Below, piece by piece: positions 36,329-49,548 of a stretch of DNA of 64,000 nucleotides (within the stretch, counting starts at the first letter, position 1; each line of letters starts with the position of its first letter). Both the position numbers and the translations under genes were made by a program. Source of the stretch: Rodentibacter sp. JRC1 (GTDB lineage Bacteria > Pseudomonadota > Gammaproteobacteria > Enterobacterales > Pasteurellaceae); contig NZ_BPWA01000001.1 of the NCBI RefSeq assembly GCF_020521555.1, positions 930,001 through 994,000 of the forward strand, given 5' to 3'. The notes under the pieces were generated by a model. That model did not search any database. It had not been told where the DNA came from and worked only from the letters and a program-made list of their open reading frames with translations.

Positions 36329-36634
36329 ATGAATGTTGCAGAATTTCACCAAAATATTGAACAAATTTGGCAAAAAATCGAAGAAGAATTAGAAGAACAA
36401 GGAGCTGATGCGGATTGTGAAATCCAAGGCTCGGTATTCACCATCACTTTCGGCAACCGCACCCAAATTGTGATTAACAAACAAGAACCCCTACTTGAGC
36501 TTTGGCTTGCCGGCAAATTAGGGGGCTTTCATTTTTCTTTCCAAAACGGAGAATGGATTTCTAATGACGGAAAACGTTTTTGGGATCGTTTAACCGAAAC
36601 TTGCTCAGCTCACGGTGAAAACATTCAATTCTAA
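36329..36634 (+). CDS. cyaY: CyaY, bacterial frataxin
   Basis: This 101-residue acidic protein carries an N-terminal helix with an acidic ridge (EEELEEQGADADCE), the beta-sheet core, and the motif GGFHFSFQNGEWIS. Frataxins bind iron and tune iron-sulfur cluster assembly on IscS/IscU. The ATG at 36,329 is preferred because AAGGA lies 8 nt upstream and the protein then has the usual length; an in-frame upstream extension to 36,260 has no family match. It is followed directly by recQ. Confidence 0.92.
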   Translation: MNVAEFHQNIEQIWQKIEEELEEQGADADCEIQGSVFTITFGNRTQIVINKQEPLLELWLAGKLGGFHFSFQNGEWISNDGKRFWDRLTETCSAHGENIQF

Positions 36635-36635
36635 A

Positions 36636-38531
36636 ATGACGGCCTCTTCCCCTTCACTAAAAACACCTGAAAAATCGACCGCACTTTCCGTGTTAAATTC
36701 GGTATTTGGTTACCAATCTTTCCGTAAAGGGCAAGAAGAAGTAATAAATGCTGCGCTGGATGGGCAAGATACGTTGGTGGTAATGGCGACGGGGAATGGG
36801 AAATCGCTTTGCTATCAAATTCCCGCTCTCTGTTTTGACGGGCTAACACTAGTGATTTCACCGTTAATCTCTTTAATGAAGGATCAAGTGGATCAGCTTC
36901 AAGCCAACGGTATCGAAGCTGATTTTCTCAATTCAAGTCAAACGCAGGAACAACAGCAGCAGGTACAAAATAAACTCATCTCAGGACAACTAAAACTTCT
37001 TTACGTCTCCCCTGAAAAAGTGATGACGAACAGTTTTTTTCAATTGATTTCCTACTGCCAAGTGAGTTTTATCGCCATTGATGAGGCTCATTGCATCTCC
37101 CAGTGGGGGCACGATTTTCGCCCGGAATATACGCAACTTGGTGGTTTAAAATCCAGTTTTCCGAATGCGCCGATTATGGCATTGACGGCGACGGCAGATT
37201 ATGCCACACGGCAGGATATTCTCACACATCTCAAACTCAAAAATCCGCATAAATATATCGGTAGCTTTGATCGTCCGAATATTCGTTACACTTTAGAAGA
37301 AAAATTCAAACCGATGGAGCAACTCACCCGTTTTGTGCTGGCGCAAAAAGGCAAAAGCGGAATTGTGTACTGCAATAGCCGTAGTAAAGTAGAAAGAATT
37401 GCAGAAAGCCTACGTAACAAAGGGGTATCTGCCGCCGCTTACCACGCGGGAATGGAAAGCTCTCAGCGTGAACGGGTACAACAAGATTTTCAGCGCGATA
37501 ACGTACAAATTGTCGTAGCGACAATTGCTTTTGGTATGGGAATTAATAAATCGAATGTGCGCTTTGTCGTACATTTTGATTTACCGCGCAGCATTGAATC
37601 TTACTACCAAGAAACCGGCCGTGCGGGACGTGATGATCTACCGGCTGAAGCCGTATTATTTTACGAACCAGCAGATTACGCTTGGCTACAAAAAATTCTG
37701 TTAGAAAAACCGGAAAGCGCACAACGTCAAATCGAACAACACAAATTAGAAGCTATCGGTGAATTTGCCGAAAGCCAAACTTGCCGCCGTTTGGTACTAC
37801 TCAACTATTTCGGTGAACAACGCCAAACGCCGTGCAATAATTGCGATATTTGTCTCGATCCGCCGAAAACCTATGATGGCTTAGTGGATGCCCAGAAAGT
37901 GATGTCCACGATTTATCGCGTAGGGCAATGTTTCGGTGCACAATATGTGATTAGCGTACTACGCGGAATGCATCACCAAAAAATTATCGAACGCCAACAC
38001 GACAAACTCAGTGTCTATGGTATTGGTAAAGATAAAAGTAAAGAACATTGGCAATCCGTGATTCGCCAACTTATTCATCTTGGTTTTGTTCACCAAGTTA
38101 TTGGTGATTTCAACGCCACATTGCAGCTCACAAAAAGCGCAAAAGCAGTACTAAAAGGTGAAATAACATTGAAACTCGCAATGCCACGTATTTCTGCAAT
38201 TCAAAAAATCGCTCACAGCCCACAACGCACAACATTGACAAATTACGATAAAGATTTGTTTGCCCGCCTGCGTTTTTTACGTAAGCAAATCGCCGACAAA
38301 GAAAATATCCCTCCTTACATCGTGTTTAATGACGCAACTCTACAAGAAATGGCACAATATATGCCGATCTCCAACATTGAAATGTTGCAAATTAATGGCG
38401 TCGGTTCGATTAAACTCGAACGTTTCGCTCAACCTTTTATAACATTAATTAAGGAGCATAAAGCGATTTTGGAAAAGGCACAAAAGAATAACGGTGAATC
38501 AGCCGGTGAAAATGAATTAATGCTTAATTAA
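36636..38531 (+). CDS. recQ: ATP-dependent DNA helicase RecQ
   Basis: This 631-residue superfamily 2 helicase has motif I TGNGKS (about 52-57), DEAHCISQWGHDFR (149 onward), ALTATA and the arginine-finger motif QETGRAGRD. The zinc-binding RQC cysteines (C then CNNCDIC) and a C-terminal HRDC domain follow. It unwinds DNA 3'-5' in recombination and fork repair. The ATG is one base after the cyaY stop; a GTG at 36,615 is possible but has no ribosome site. Pasteurellaceae normally carry this gene at similar length. Confidence 0.94.
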   Translation: MTASSPSLKTPEKSTALSVLNSVFGYQSFRKGQEEVINAALDGQDTLVVMATGNGKSLCYQIPALCFDGLTLVISPLISLMKDQVDQLQANGIEADFLNSSQTQEQQQQVQNKLISGQLKLLYVSPEKVMTNSFFQLISYCQVSFIAIDEAHCISQWGHDFRPEYTQLGGLKSSFPNAPIMALTATADYATRQDILTHLKLKNPHKYIGSFDRPNIRYTLEEKFKPMEQLTRFVLAQKGKSGIVYCNSRSKVERIAESLRNKGVSAAAYHAGMESSQRERVQQDFQRDNVQIVVATIAFGMGINKSNVRFVVHFDLPRSIESYYQETGRAGRDDLPAEAVLFYEPADYAWLQKILLEKPESAQRQIEQHKLEAIGEFAESQTCRRLVLLNYFGEQRQTPCNNCDICLDPPKTYDGLVDAQKVMSTIYRVGQCFGAQYVISVLRGMHHQKIIERQHDKLSVYGIGKDKSKEHWQSVIRQLIHLGFVHQVIGDFNATLQLTKSAKAVLKGEITLKLAMPRISAIQKIAHSPQRTTLTNYDKDLFARLRFLRKQIADKENIPPYIVFNDATLQEMAQYMPISNIEMLQINGVGSIKLERFAQPFITLIKEHKAILEKAQKNNGESAGENELMLN

Positions 38532-38550
38532 ACCATTAGAAAGAAGATAA

Positions 38551-38585
38551 AAAAATCCGATTGATTCAACATCAATCGGATTTTT
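38551..38585. terminator. Bidirectional terminator between recQ and the trimeric adhesin
   Basis: A perfect 14-bp stem AAAAATCCGATTGA / TCAATCGGATTTTT with a 7-nt loop serves two convergent genes. Confidence 0.9.
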
Positions 38586-38631
38586 ATAAGTAGTGCGGAA
38601 AACATCAAAAATATTGACCGCACTTTAAAGA

Positions 38632-41600
38632 TTAGAATTTCCAACCGACTGCTGCGCCACCGGCATAATCACCGGAATTATTCGCACTACCTCCAATCTT
38701 AATGACAATTCTACCATTGTCAGTTACACGGGAGTAGCCAACGGCAACAGCCGATGCGCCACGGTAAGTACCTCCCCCTACGCTCACGATACTTTCGCCG
38801 GCACGGTAGGATTGTGGTAGCAAGCTCATTGCTACTGCAGAAGCAATACCACTACGTAAACGACGATCCACCTTATGAATTCGATTATGTACTTCACCTA
38901 AACCTAATGAAAGTTGTTTATTGAAGAAACCTAAATTCACTGCATCATTTGGTGCGATCGGATCGGCTACATTGGTCAAACGTACCGGTTTATCTTTATC
39001 TTGACCATTCAAGCCGACAACATTGGTACGGGTTCTGGAAACATCTCCCTTATCATCAATATAGAGTAATGGACCGGAAATTTGTAACTGTGTTAACGCA
39101 TCAGTTAATTTTTTCTTACTATCATCACCATAAATATCAAAGTTACCTTCAATATCTGAATTGCCTAAATCAATTTTTGCATTTTCAGATAAGGTTAGCG
39201 ATTTGTTAACTACCACATCACCTAAAGTTGTCGTACCGTTAATCGTCACATCTTTCTCAAAGATTGCATTACCTTTGGTTAAACTATCACCTTCAACGGT
39301 TGAGTTACCTTTAATTAGGTTATCTCCTTCAACTGTCGCGTTACCTTTCGTTAACGTATCTTTCTCGAAGGTCGCATTGCCTTTCGTTAGGCTGTCGCCT
39401 TCAACGGTTGAATTACCCTTAATTAGGCTATTACCTTCAACTGTCGCATTCCCTTTCGTTAACGTATCTTTCTCAAAGATTGCATTACCTTTCGTTAGGC
39501 TGTCGCCTTCAACGGTTGAATTACCCTTAATTAGGCTATTACCTTCAACTGTCGCATTGCCCTTCGTTAACGTATCTTTCTCGAAGGTTGCATTACCTTT
39601 CGTTAGGCTGTCGCCTTCAACGGTTGAATTACCCTTAATTAGGCTATTACCTTCAACTGTCGCATTGCCCTTCGTTAACGTATCTTTCTCGAAGGTCGCA
39701 TTGCCTTTCGTTAGGCTGTCACCCTCAACGGTTGAATTACCCTTAATTAGGCTATTACCTTCAACTGTCGCATTCCCTTTCGTTAACGTATCTTTCTCGA
39801 AGGTTGCATTACCTTTCGTTAGGCTGTCACCCTCAACGGTTGAATTACCCTTAATTAGGCTATTACCTTCAACTGTCGCGTTACCTTTCGTGATCGTGTC
39901 TTTCTCAAAGGTTGCATTGCCTTTCGTGGTTAAATCACCACCAATGGTTGCATTGTCCGTCACATTCAACGTTTTCGTCGTCGTTGTGCCATTAACCGTC
40001 ACATCTTTCTCAAACGTTGCATTACCTTTCGTTAGGCTATCGCCTTCAACTGTCGCATTGCCCTTCGTTACCGTATCTTTCTCGAAGGTTGCATTGCCTT
40101 TCGTGGTTAAATCTCCACCTATGGTTGCATTTTCTGTGACATTTAACGCTTTGGTTGTTGTCGTTCCGTTAACCGTTACGTCTTTTTCAAAAGTTGCATT
40201 ACCTTTCGTTAAGGTGTCTTTCTCGAAGGTTGCATTGCCTTTCGTTAGACTGTCGCCTTCAACGATTGAATTACCCTTAACCGTACTGTTTCCACCCACA
40301 CTGAGATCTTTTGCGATACTAGCGTTATTCGTAACATTTAGGTCCTTGGTTGTGGTTGTACCGTTTACAACTAAATTGCCACCAATACTTGCATTACCTG
40401 TCGCTGTTAAATTATTAAATACCGGATTTTTTGACATCAAAATTTCAATAGCTCCGGTCGTAATATTGGAAATCGTACGAATATTACTACTATCGGCGTC
40501 CTCTGTATCGGCAAGACTACCTTTAATCGTTAAGGTATCACCCAATTTACGATTAACGATTTCACCATCATTACCTGTAAAATTCATCCCTTTATCTGTC
40601 ATATTGTTAAAGTTTTGAATTGTGGTATAAAGCTGTCCGCCGGTTACCGCATCAGAACTGCCACTTGTGATATTTCCTTCGCCAATATTGCTAATAACAT
40701 TGCCACCCATATTGACTTTTGTGCCATTAGCGATAGTAAAGCTGCTATTAACCCCTCCAAGAGTCGTATTGCCTTGAACTGTCAAATCTTTACCAATAAC
40801 TGCGCTATCTGTTACGTTTAAGTCTTTAGTTGTAGTTGTGCCATTCACGGTCACATCTTTCTCGAAAGTAGCGTTACCTTTGGTTGTTAACTCACCATTG
40901 ATTGTTGCGTTTTCTGTCACATTCAACGTTTTCGTTGTCGTTGTTCCATTTACGGTCACATCTTTCTCGAAAGTAGCATTACCTTTCGTTAACGTATCTT
41001 TCTCAAAGGTCGCATTGCCTTTGGTTGTTAACTCACCATTGATTGTTGCATTTTCTGTCACATTCAACGTTTTCGTTGTCGTTGTTCCATTTACGGTCAC
41101 ATCTTTCTCGAAAGTAGCGTTACCTTTCGTTAACGTATCTTTCTCAAAGGTCGCATTGCCTTTGGTTGTTAACTCACCATTGATTGTTGCATTTTCTGTC
41201 ACATTCAACGTTTTCGTCGTCGTTGTGCCATTTACGGTCACATCTTTCTCGAAAGTAGCGTTACCTTTCGTTAACGTATCTTTCTCAAAGGTCGCATTGC
41301 CTTTGGTTGTTAACTCACCATTGATTGTTGCGTTTTCTGTCACATTCAACGTTTTGGTTGTCGTTGTGCCATTTACGGTCACATCTTTCTCGAAAGTAGC
41401 GTTACCTTTCGTTAACGTATCTTTCTCAAAGGTCGCATTGCCTTTGGTTGTTAACTCACCATTGATTGTTGCATTTTCTGTCACATTCAACGTTTTCGTC
41501 GTCGTTGTGCCATTTACGGTCACATCTTTCTCGAAAGTAGCGTTACCTTTCGTTAACGTATCTTTCTCAAAGGTCGCATTGCCTTTGGTTGTTAACTCAC

Positions 41601-44600
41601 CATTGATTGTTGCGTTTTCTGTCACATTCAACGTTTTGGTTGTCGTTGTGCCATTTACGGTCACATCTTTCTCGAAAGTAGCGTTACCTTTGGTTACACT
41701 TTCACCTTCAATTGTTGAATTACCTTTAACCGTACTGTTTCCGCCCACAGTGAGATCTTTCGTGATATTAGCGTTATTCGTAACGCTTAAATCTTTGGTT
41801 GTGGTTGTGCCATTTACGGTCACATCTTTCTCGAAAGTAGCGTTGCCTTTGGTTACACTTTCACCTTCAATTGTTGAGTTACCTTTAACCGTACTGTTTC
41901 CGCCCACAGTGAGATCTTTCGTGATATTAGCGTTATTCGTAACACTTAAATCTTTAGTTGTCGTTGTTCCATTTACGGTCACATCTTTCTCGAAAGTAGC
42001 GTTGCCTTTGGTTACACTTTCACCTTCAATTGTTGAGTTACCTTTAACCGTACTGTTTCCGCCCACAGTGAGATCTTTCGTGATATTAGCGTTATTCGTA
42101 ACGCTTAAATCTTTAGTTGTGGTTGTGCCATTTACGGTCACATCTTTCTCGAAAGTAGCGTTGCCTTTGGTTAAACTATCTCCTGCAACAGTTAGGTTTC
42201 CACCGATATTTGCGTTTCCCGTTGTATTTAAAGTTTCAAACTCAGGATTTTCTGCAATTTGAATTTCTACTTTGCCATCAGTCACAACGGTTTTCACATT
42301 TTTCGAACTGTAGCTACCCGTAGTCGTTCCATTGCCTGAAATATTTAGGGTTTCACCTAATTTACGGCTTGTATTACCTTCGTTACCAACAAAAGTTAAT
42401 GGGTTATTAGTTAAGTTGCTTAAATTCTTTGATACCGCATCTAACTGACCTTTATTAACCGCATCAGTTGAATTTGTTCCATTTGCTACACCACCAACAA
42501 CATTATTTCCCATATTAATGGTTGTACCATTCGTAACAGAGAAGTTTTTACCCGCTCCACCGATAGTGGTATTACCGGATAATGTTGTTTCACCTCTAGA
42601 AACTAGAGTTGTATTAAATGTGCCATTATTTGCCACAATATCTTCAGCATTGAGCTTAGTAATATTGGCATTGGTTGAATTTAAGTTTGTGATCGTACCA
42701 TTAGTTGAATTCAAGTTAGTGATCGTACCGTTAGTAGAATTCAGGTTGGTGATCGTACCATTGGTTGAATTCAAGTTAGTAATTGTACCGTTCGTTGAAT
42801 TCAAGTTAGTAATTGTACCGTTCGTTGAATTCAGGTTGGTGATCGTACCGTTGGTTGAATTCAAGTTGGTGATCGTACCGTTGGTTGAATTCAAGTTAGT
42901 AATTGTACCGTTCGTAGAATTCAGATTAGTAATCGTACCGTTGGTTGAACTGATATTAGTTGCATTAGTCGTTGCATTTGTGATCAAGCCTTTAACATCA
43001 GCCAAAGTTGTCGCATCATTATCATTTTGAGCTTTACCAATATTGCTTAAAACAACGCCATTGCCGTCAAATCTACTTCCCGTTTCTAATTTGATAGTCT
43101 TGCCCGAACCACCTAAAGTTACATCACCTTTCGCAATAAAATTGTTCGTAGTTAATGTTCCGGTAACTTCAGCATTCTTCGCTGTTAAGTTATTGGTGAC
43201 ATTCGCATCTTTTGCAGTTAATGTTTCCGTAACATTTGCGTTCTTCGCTGTTAAGTTATTGGTGACATTCGCGTCTTTTGCTGTCAATGTTTCCGTAACG
43301 TTCGCGTTCTTCGCTGTTAGGTTGTTGGTGACATTCGCGTCTTTTGCTGTCAATGTTTCCGTAACGTTCGCGTTCTTCGCTGTTAGGTTGTTGGTGACAT
43401 TCGCGTCTTTTGCTGTCAATGTTTCCGTAACGTTCGCGTTCTTCGCTGTTAGGTTGTTGGTGACATTCGCATCTTTTGCTGTCAATGTTTCCGTAACGTT
43501 CGCGTTCTTCGCTGTTAGGTTGTTGGTGACATTCGCATCTTTTGCTGTCAATGTTTCCGTAACATTTGCATTTTTTGCCGTTAGGTTGTTGGTGACATTC
43601 GCATCTTTTGCAGTTAATGTTTCCGTAACATTTGCGTTCTTCGCTGTTAAGTTATTGGTGACATTCGCGTCTTTTGCTGTCAATGTTTCCGTAACGTTCG
43701 CGTTCTTCGCTGTTAGGTTGTTGGTGACATTCGCATCTTTTGCTGTCAATGTTTCTGTGATATTCGCATTCTTCGCAGTAATATTTTCAAATTCAGGATT
43801 GTCTGCAATTTGAATTTCTACTTTGCCATTAGTTACAGCAGTTTTTACATTTTTACCTGAATATGAACCGCTTGTTTTACCTTCACCAGTAATAGAAATT
43901 GTGCTACCTAAAAGTTGCTTAGCCGTACCGTTATTCCCAGCAAATGTAATACCATCGTTTTTTAATTTTTCATCTAGTCGATTAGCTGTCGCATTAGCAG
44001 TATTCGCTGTTGTATTCGCATTATTAGCTGTGCTATTTGCCGCATTCGCAGTGGTATTGGCGGTGTTTGCCGTGGTATTTGCTGCATTCGCAGTGGTATT
44101 GGCAGTGTTTGCTGTACTATTTGCCGTATTCGCCGTAGTATTGGCATTATTTGCTGTGGTATTTGCTGCATTCGCAGTGGTATTGGCAGTGTTTGCCGTG
44201 GTATTTGCTGCATTCGCAGTTGTGTTCGCTGCCGTTGCAACAGTATTCACCGCATCTAACTGGACTTTATTAACCGCATCATTATTTCCCGTACCATTCG
44301 CAACATTGGTAATGCGGTTGTTACCGGCATTTACTGTTGTTCCCGAGGCGATAGTTACGGATTTACCGCTGCCGCCTAAATTCACATTACCGCTTAAATT
44401 CGATGTGCCGGTTGCAGTTAAATCGGTGAAAGACGGGCTATCTACCGTTTTAACAGTGATTGTGCTACCGTTACGGCTAACATTAATATTCTTCCCTTCT
44501 TTAATAGTCAGTGTTTTATTTCTTGAGATCTTCTCTCCATTGGTTTCACTATTGGCTTTTAATGTGAAACCACTGTTATTTAATGCGCTATTAACGGCGG

Positions 44601-46086
44601 TTGCAACCGTGCTTGCCGTTGTAAGACCTGCTGTACCACTTGTTGAGGCGTTACCATTGTTATCAACAGTAATACCTTGTGTAACAGTATTGATTTTAAC
44701 CGTTCCTGAATTGCTTACACTTGTTGTGGTATAATTGCCATTCGCAAAATTCACCACTTTATTATTACTAATACGACTTTTATTTGCTCCATTTTCCTGA
44801 ACATTAAAACCACTATAAGTCAATACCGCATATAATTGGCTACCATTTACAGCATCGGTTGAATCAGCCGTCACAGCACCCGGTGCAACATTAACAATTT
44901 GGCGAGTTGCCGTGTCATTTCCGACAGAAACAACCCCAACAGCTGTTCCCTGATAAGAAGCTGTCTGATTCTGTCCTGTGTCATTACGATAAGTGAATCC
45001 CGTCACTGTCGAAGCTGCTTTTGTCGTAGCATTTGAACCTAACGCAACGGAATCTTTATGACTTGCTATCGCTTTATAACCAAGTGTGGAGACATATTCT
45101 GCTTTCGCCTCACTCATATAACCTGCTACGATAGAACCTCTTTGATCCGCCTTACTACCGGCGCCCAGTGCGGTAGACCAACCTACTGAAGCGCTTGAAC
45201 CTTGACCGATTGCTGTCGTTTGTCCACCAGCAGTTCTAGTATCAGGGCCTATAGCCAAAGTTAATTCACCTGCTGCGGTAGAATTAGGACCTATCGCTAT
45301 AGTCGCCCTTGCCGTACCATTTGCTACCGCACCATTACCTATCGCAACACCACGACCTGCCGTGGCATTCAATCCCATTGCGACACCGCCATAGGCGACT
45401 ACACTCGTATTAGTACCAAAAGCTGCGCCATTCCCACTAATTACATTTGAATTATTCCCAATTGCAATAGCTCCGCCAGCCAGAGCTTTACTGGATGTCC
45501 CGATACCAATACCACCTTCTTCGGTAACATTCGCCTCACGACCAATCGCAACCGAGGCACTGCCAGCCGCCTTAGCTCCACTACCAAATGCAGCTGAATC
45601 AGTTCCCGTTGCCTCGGCGTTTGAACCTATTGCCGAGGATGACTCATTTTTTGCCTTAGCTTTATAACCCAATGTTATACTCGTTCTTCCTTGAGCATGG
45701 GCCCCTGTACCAATCGCAATTGCCCCAGCACCTGATGCAGTTGCCCTATTTTCTCCCAAGTCAGCTCGTCCTTCCGCTCCAATAGCTAAGGAATTAGAGT
45801 CAGATTCCCCATTCGTCCGGCCACCAGCAATAGCAATTCCTTTTTGTTGCCGATCTCGAATTTCAGACTTAATTTGAGTCCGATCAGCATCTACAGCCCA
45901 AGTATTCTGTGTAATAATAAGTGCTATTCCACCGGTTATCGTTCCCAAATGTAATAATTTTTTCAATCCTAAAGTTGGCTTTTTCTCAGACTTGGTAGAG
46001 GATTTCACATGCCCCTTTGCTAACTCAGATACAACCACCCAACTTTGGGTTGCGTGACTAAAAATGATTTTGAAGATTTTATTCAT
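38632..46086 (-). CDS. Giant trimeric autotransporter adhesin (YadA/Hia type, type Vc)
   Basis: This 2,484-residue protein opens with an ESPR-type signal (MNKIFKIIFSHATQSWVVVS) cleaved near WA64. A YadA-like head of AIG.GA repeats runs to about residue 400, then neck motifs (DAVNGSQLY, DAVNKGQLD). A long stalk made of tandem repeats follows: ANTTAN heptads, NVTETLTAK/DANVTNNLT units, GTITNLNSTN decads, and units built on KGNATFEKD and VNGTTTTK. The C-terminal YadA anchor (about the last 80 residues, ending GGAAVGWKF) forms the 12-strand trimeric barrel. About 190 N-X-S/T sequons by hand count make it a likely substrate of a cytoplasmic HMW1C-type N-glucosyltransferase, which is not encoded in this window. 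Ligand unknown. Confidence 0.94.
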   Translation of the reverse strand: MNKIFKIIFSHATQSWVVVSELAKGHVKSSTKSEKKPTLGLKKLLHLGTITGGIALIITQNTWAVDADRTQIKSEIRDRQQKGIAIAGGRTNGESDSNSLAIGAEGRADLGENRATASGAGAIAIGTGAHAQGRTSITLGYKAKAKNESSSAIGSNAEATGTDSAAFGSGAKAAGSASVAIGREANVTEEGGIGIGTSSKALAGGAIAIGNNSNVISGNGAAFGTNTSVVAYGGVAMGLNATAGRGVAIGNGAVANGTARATIAIGPNSTAAGELTLAIGPDTRTAGGQTTAIGQGSSASVGWSTALGAGSKADQRGSIVAGYMSEAKAEYVSTLGYKAIASHKDSVALGSNATTKAASTVTGFTYRNDTGQNQTASYQGTAVGVVSVGNDTATRQIVNVAPGAVTADSTDAVNGSQLYAVLTYSGFNVQENGANKSRISNNKVVNFANGNYTTTSVSNSGTVKINTVTQGITVDNNGNASTSGTAGLTTASTVATAVNSALNNSGFTLKANSETNGEKISRNKTLTIKEGKNINVSRNGSTITVKTVDSPSFTDLTATGTSNLSGNVNLGGSGKSVTIASGTTVNAGNNRITNVANGTGNNDAVNKVQLDAVNTVATAANTTANAANTTANTANTTANAANTTANNANTTANTANSTANTANTTANAANTTANTANTTANAANSTANNANTTANTANATANRLDEKLKNDGITFAGNNGTAKQLLGSTISITGEGKTSGSYSGKNVKTAVTNGKVEIQIADNPEFENITAKNANITETLTAKDANVTNNLTAKNANVTETLTAKDANVTNNLTAKNANVTETLTAKDANVTNNLTAKNANVTETLTAKDANVTNNLTAKNANVTETLTAKDANVTNNLTAKNANVTETLTAKDANVTNNLTAKNANVTETLTAKDANVTNNLTAKNANVTETLTAKDANVTNNLTAKNANVTETLTAKDANVTNNLTAKNAEVTGTLTTNNFIAKGDVTLGGSGKTIKLETGSRFDGNGVVLSNIGKAQNDNDATTLADVKGLITNATTNATNISSTNGTITNLNSTNGTITNLNSTNGTITNLNSTNGTITNLNSTNGTITNLNSTNGTITNLNSTNGTITNLNSTNGTITNLNSTNGTITNLNSTNANITKLNAEDIVANNGTFNTTLVSRGETTLSGNTTIGGAGKNFSVTNGTTINMGNNVVGGVANGTNSTDAVNKGQLDAVSKNLSNLTNNPLTFVGNEGNTSRKLGETLNISGNGTTTGSYSSKNVKTVVTDGKVEIQIAENPEFETLNTTGNANIGGNLTVAGDSLTKGNATFEKDVTVNGTTTTKDLSVTNNANITKDLTVGGNSTVKGNSTIEGESVTKGNATFEKDVTVNGTTTTKDLSVTNNANITKDLTVGGNSTVKGNSTIEGESVTKGNATFEKDVTVNGTTTTKDLSVTNNANITKDLTVGGNSTVKGNSTIEGESVTKGNATFEKDVTVNGTTTTKTLNVTENATINGELTTKGNATFEKDTLTKGNATFEKDVTVNGTTTTKTLNVTENATINGELTTKGNATFEKDTLTKGNATFEKDVTVNGTTTTKTLNVTENATINGELTTKGNATFEKDTLTKGNATFEKDVTVNGTTTTKTLNVTENATINGELTTKGNATFEKDTLTKGNATFEKDVTVNGTTTTKTLNVTENATINGELTTKGNATFEKDTLTKGNATFEKDVTVNGTTTTKTLNVTENATINGELTTKGNATFEKDVTVNGTTTTKDLNVTDSAVIGKDLTVQGNTTLGGVNSSFTIANGTKVNMGGNVISNIGEGNITSGSSDAVTGGQLYTTIQNFNNMTDKGMNFTGNDGEIVNRKLGDTLTIKGSLADTEDADSSNIRTISNITTGAIEILMSKNPVFNNLTATGNASIGGNLVVNGTTTTKDLNVTNNASIAKDLSVGGNSTVKGNSIVEGDSLTKGNATFEKDTLTKGNATFEKDVTVNGTTTTKALNVTENATIGGDLTTKGNATFEKDTVTKGNATVEGDSLTKGNATFEKDVTVNGTTTTKTLNVTDNATIGGDLTTKGNATFEKDTITKGNATVEGNSLIKGNSTVEGDSLTKGNATFEKDTLTKGNATVEGNSLIKGNSTVEGDSLTKGNATFEKDTLTKGNATVEGNSLIKGNSTVEGDSLTKGNATFEKDTLTKGNATVEGNSLIKGNSTVEGDSLTKGNAIFEKDTLTKGNATVEGNSLIKGNSTVEGDSLTKGNATFEKDTLTKGNATVEGDNLIKGNSTVEGDSLTKGNAIFEKDVTINGTTTLGDVVVNKSLTLSENAKIDLGNSDIEGNFDIYGDDSKKKLTDALTQLQISGPLLYIDDKGDVSRTRTNVVGLNGQDKDKPVRLTNVADPIAPNDAVNLGFFNKQLSLGLGEVHNRIHKVDRRLRSGIASAVAMSLLPQSYRAGESIVSVGGGTYRGASAVAVGYSRVTDNGRIVIKIGGSANNSGDYAGGAAVGWKF
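39260..39910 (-). repeat. 108-bp tandem repeats in the adhesin stalk (about 6 units)
   Basis: Each unit encodes 36 residues combining KGNATVEGNSLIKGNSTVEG and DSLTKGNATFEKD. Some units differ by one codon (NAT to NAI). Confidence 0.85.
40870..41695 (-). repeat. 141-bp tandem repeats in the adhesin stalk (5 full units plus a partial)
   Basis: Each unit encodes 47 residues with VNGTTTTKTLNVTENATING, ELTTKGNATFEKD and TLTKGNATFEKD. The copies are almost identical at the DNA level. Confidence 0.85.
41690..42175 (-). repeat. 159-bp tandem repeats in the adhesin stalk (3 units)
   Basis: Each unit encodes 53 residues with VNGTTTTKDLSVTNNANITK and GGNSTVKGNSTIEGESVTK. The units differ by a few silent changes. 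Confidence 0.85.
42670..42955 (-). repeat. 30-bp tandem repeats (about 9 units)
   Basis: Each unit encodes GTITNLNSTN. Plus-strand spelling varies only at third bases (GTACCGTTGGT, GTACCGTTCGT and similar). Confidence 0.9.
43165..43780 (-). repeat. 66-bp tandem repeats (about 9 units)
   Basis: Each unit encodes 22 residues, NANVTETLTAK plus DANVTNNLTAK. Several adjacent units are identical in DNA, which suggests recent expansion. Confidence 0.9.
43984..44235 (-). repeat. 21-bp heptad repeats (about 12 units)
   Basis: The encoded heptads ANTTANA, ANTTANT and ANSTANN form a trimeric coiled-coil-like stalk. Confidence 0.85.
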
Positions 46087-46279
46087 AATGAAATACCCTC
46101 TACTAAACTAAAATTAATAATTAAGATGAATACTACCGAAAAGAGTTATTAACATAACTTTAGCAAAATATAGAACTCAGTTCCCAGAGATTTTAATAGA
46201 TAATTTTTTGACAAACAATTAATTTTAAAAGCCCTTAAATGTCATTAATCCTTATATAACGAATGGAGATACGTTCACA

Positions 46280-49545
<3,266 letters not shown>

Positions 49546-49548
<3 letters not shown>

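Noticed and set aside
39260..44235. Regular repeats that might suggest a CRISPR array
   Set aside because: The repeats are in-frame coding units with no unique spacers and no cas genes nearby.
39161..44734. Long open frames on the plus strand (485, 474, 256 and 303 codons and others) opposite the trimeric adhesin
   Set aside because: They are antisense readings of the in-frame tandem repeats, whose codon choice leaves the opposite strand open. They give low-complexity Val/Phe/Leu sequence and have no matching gene context.
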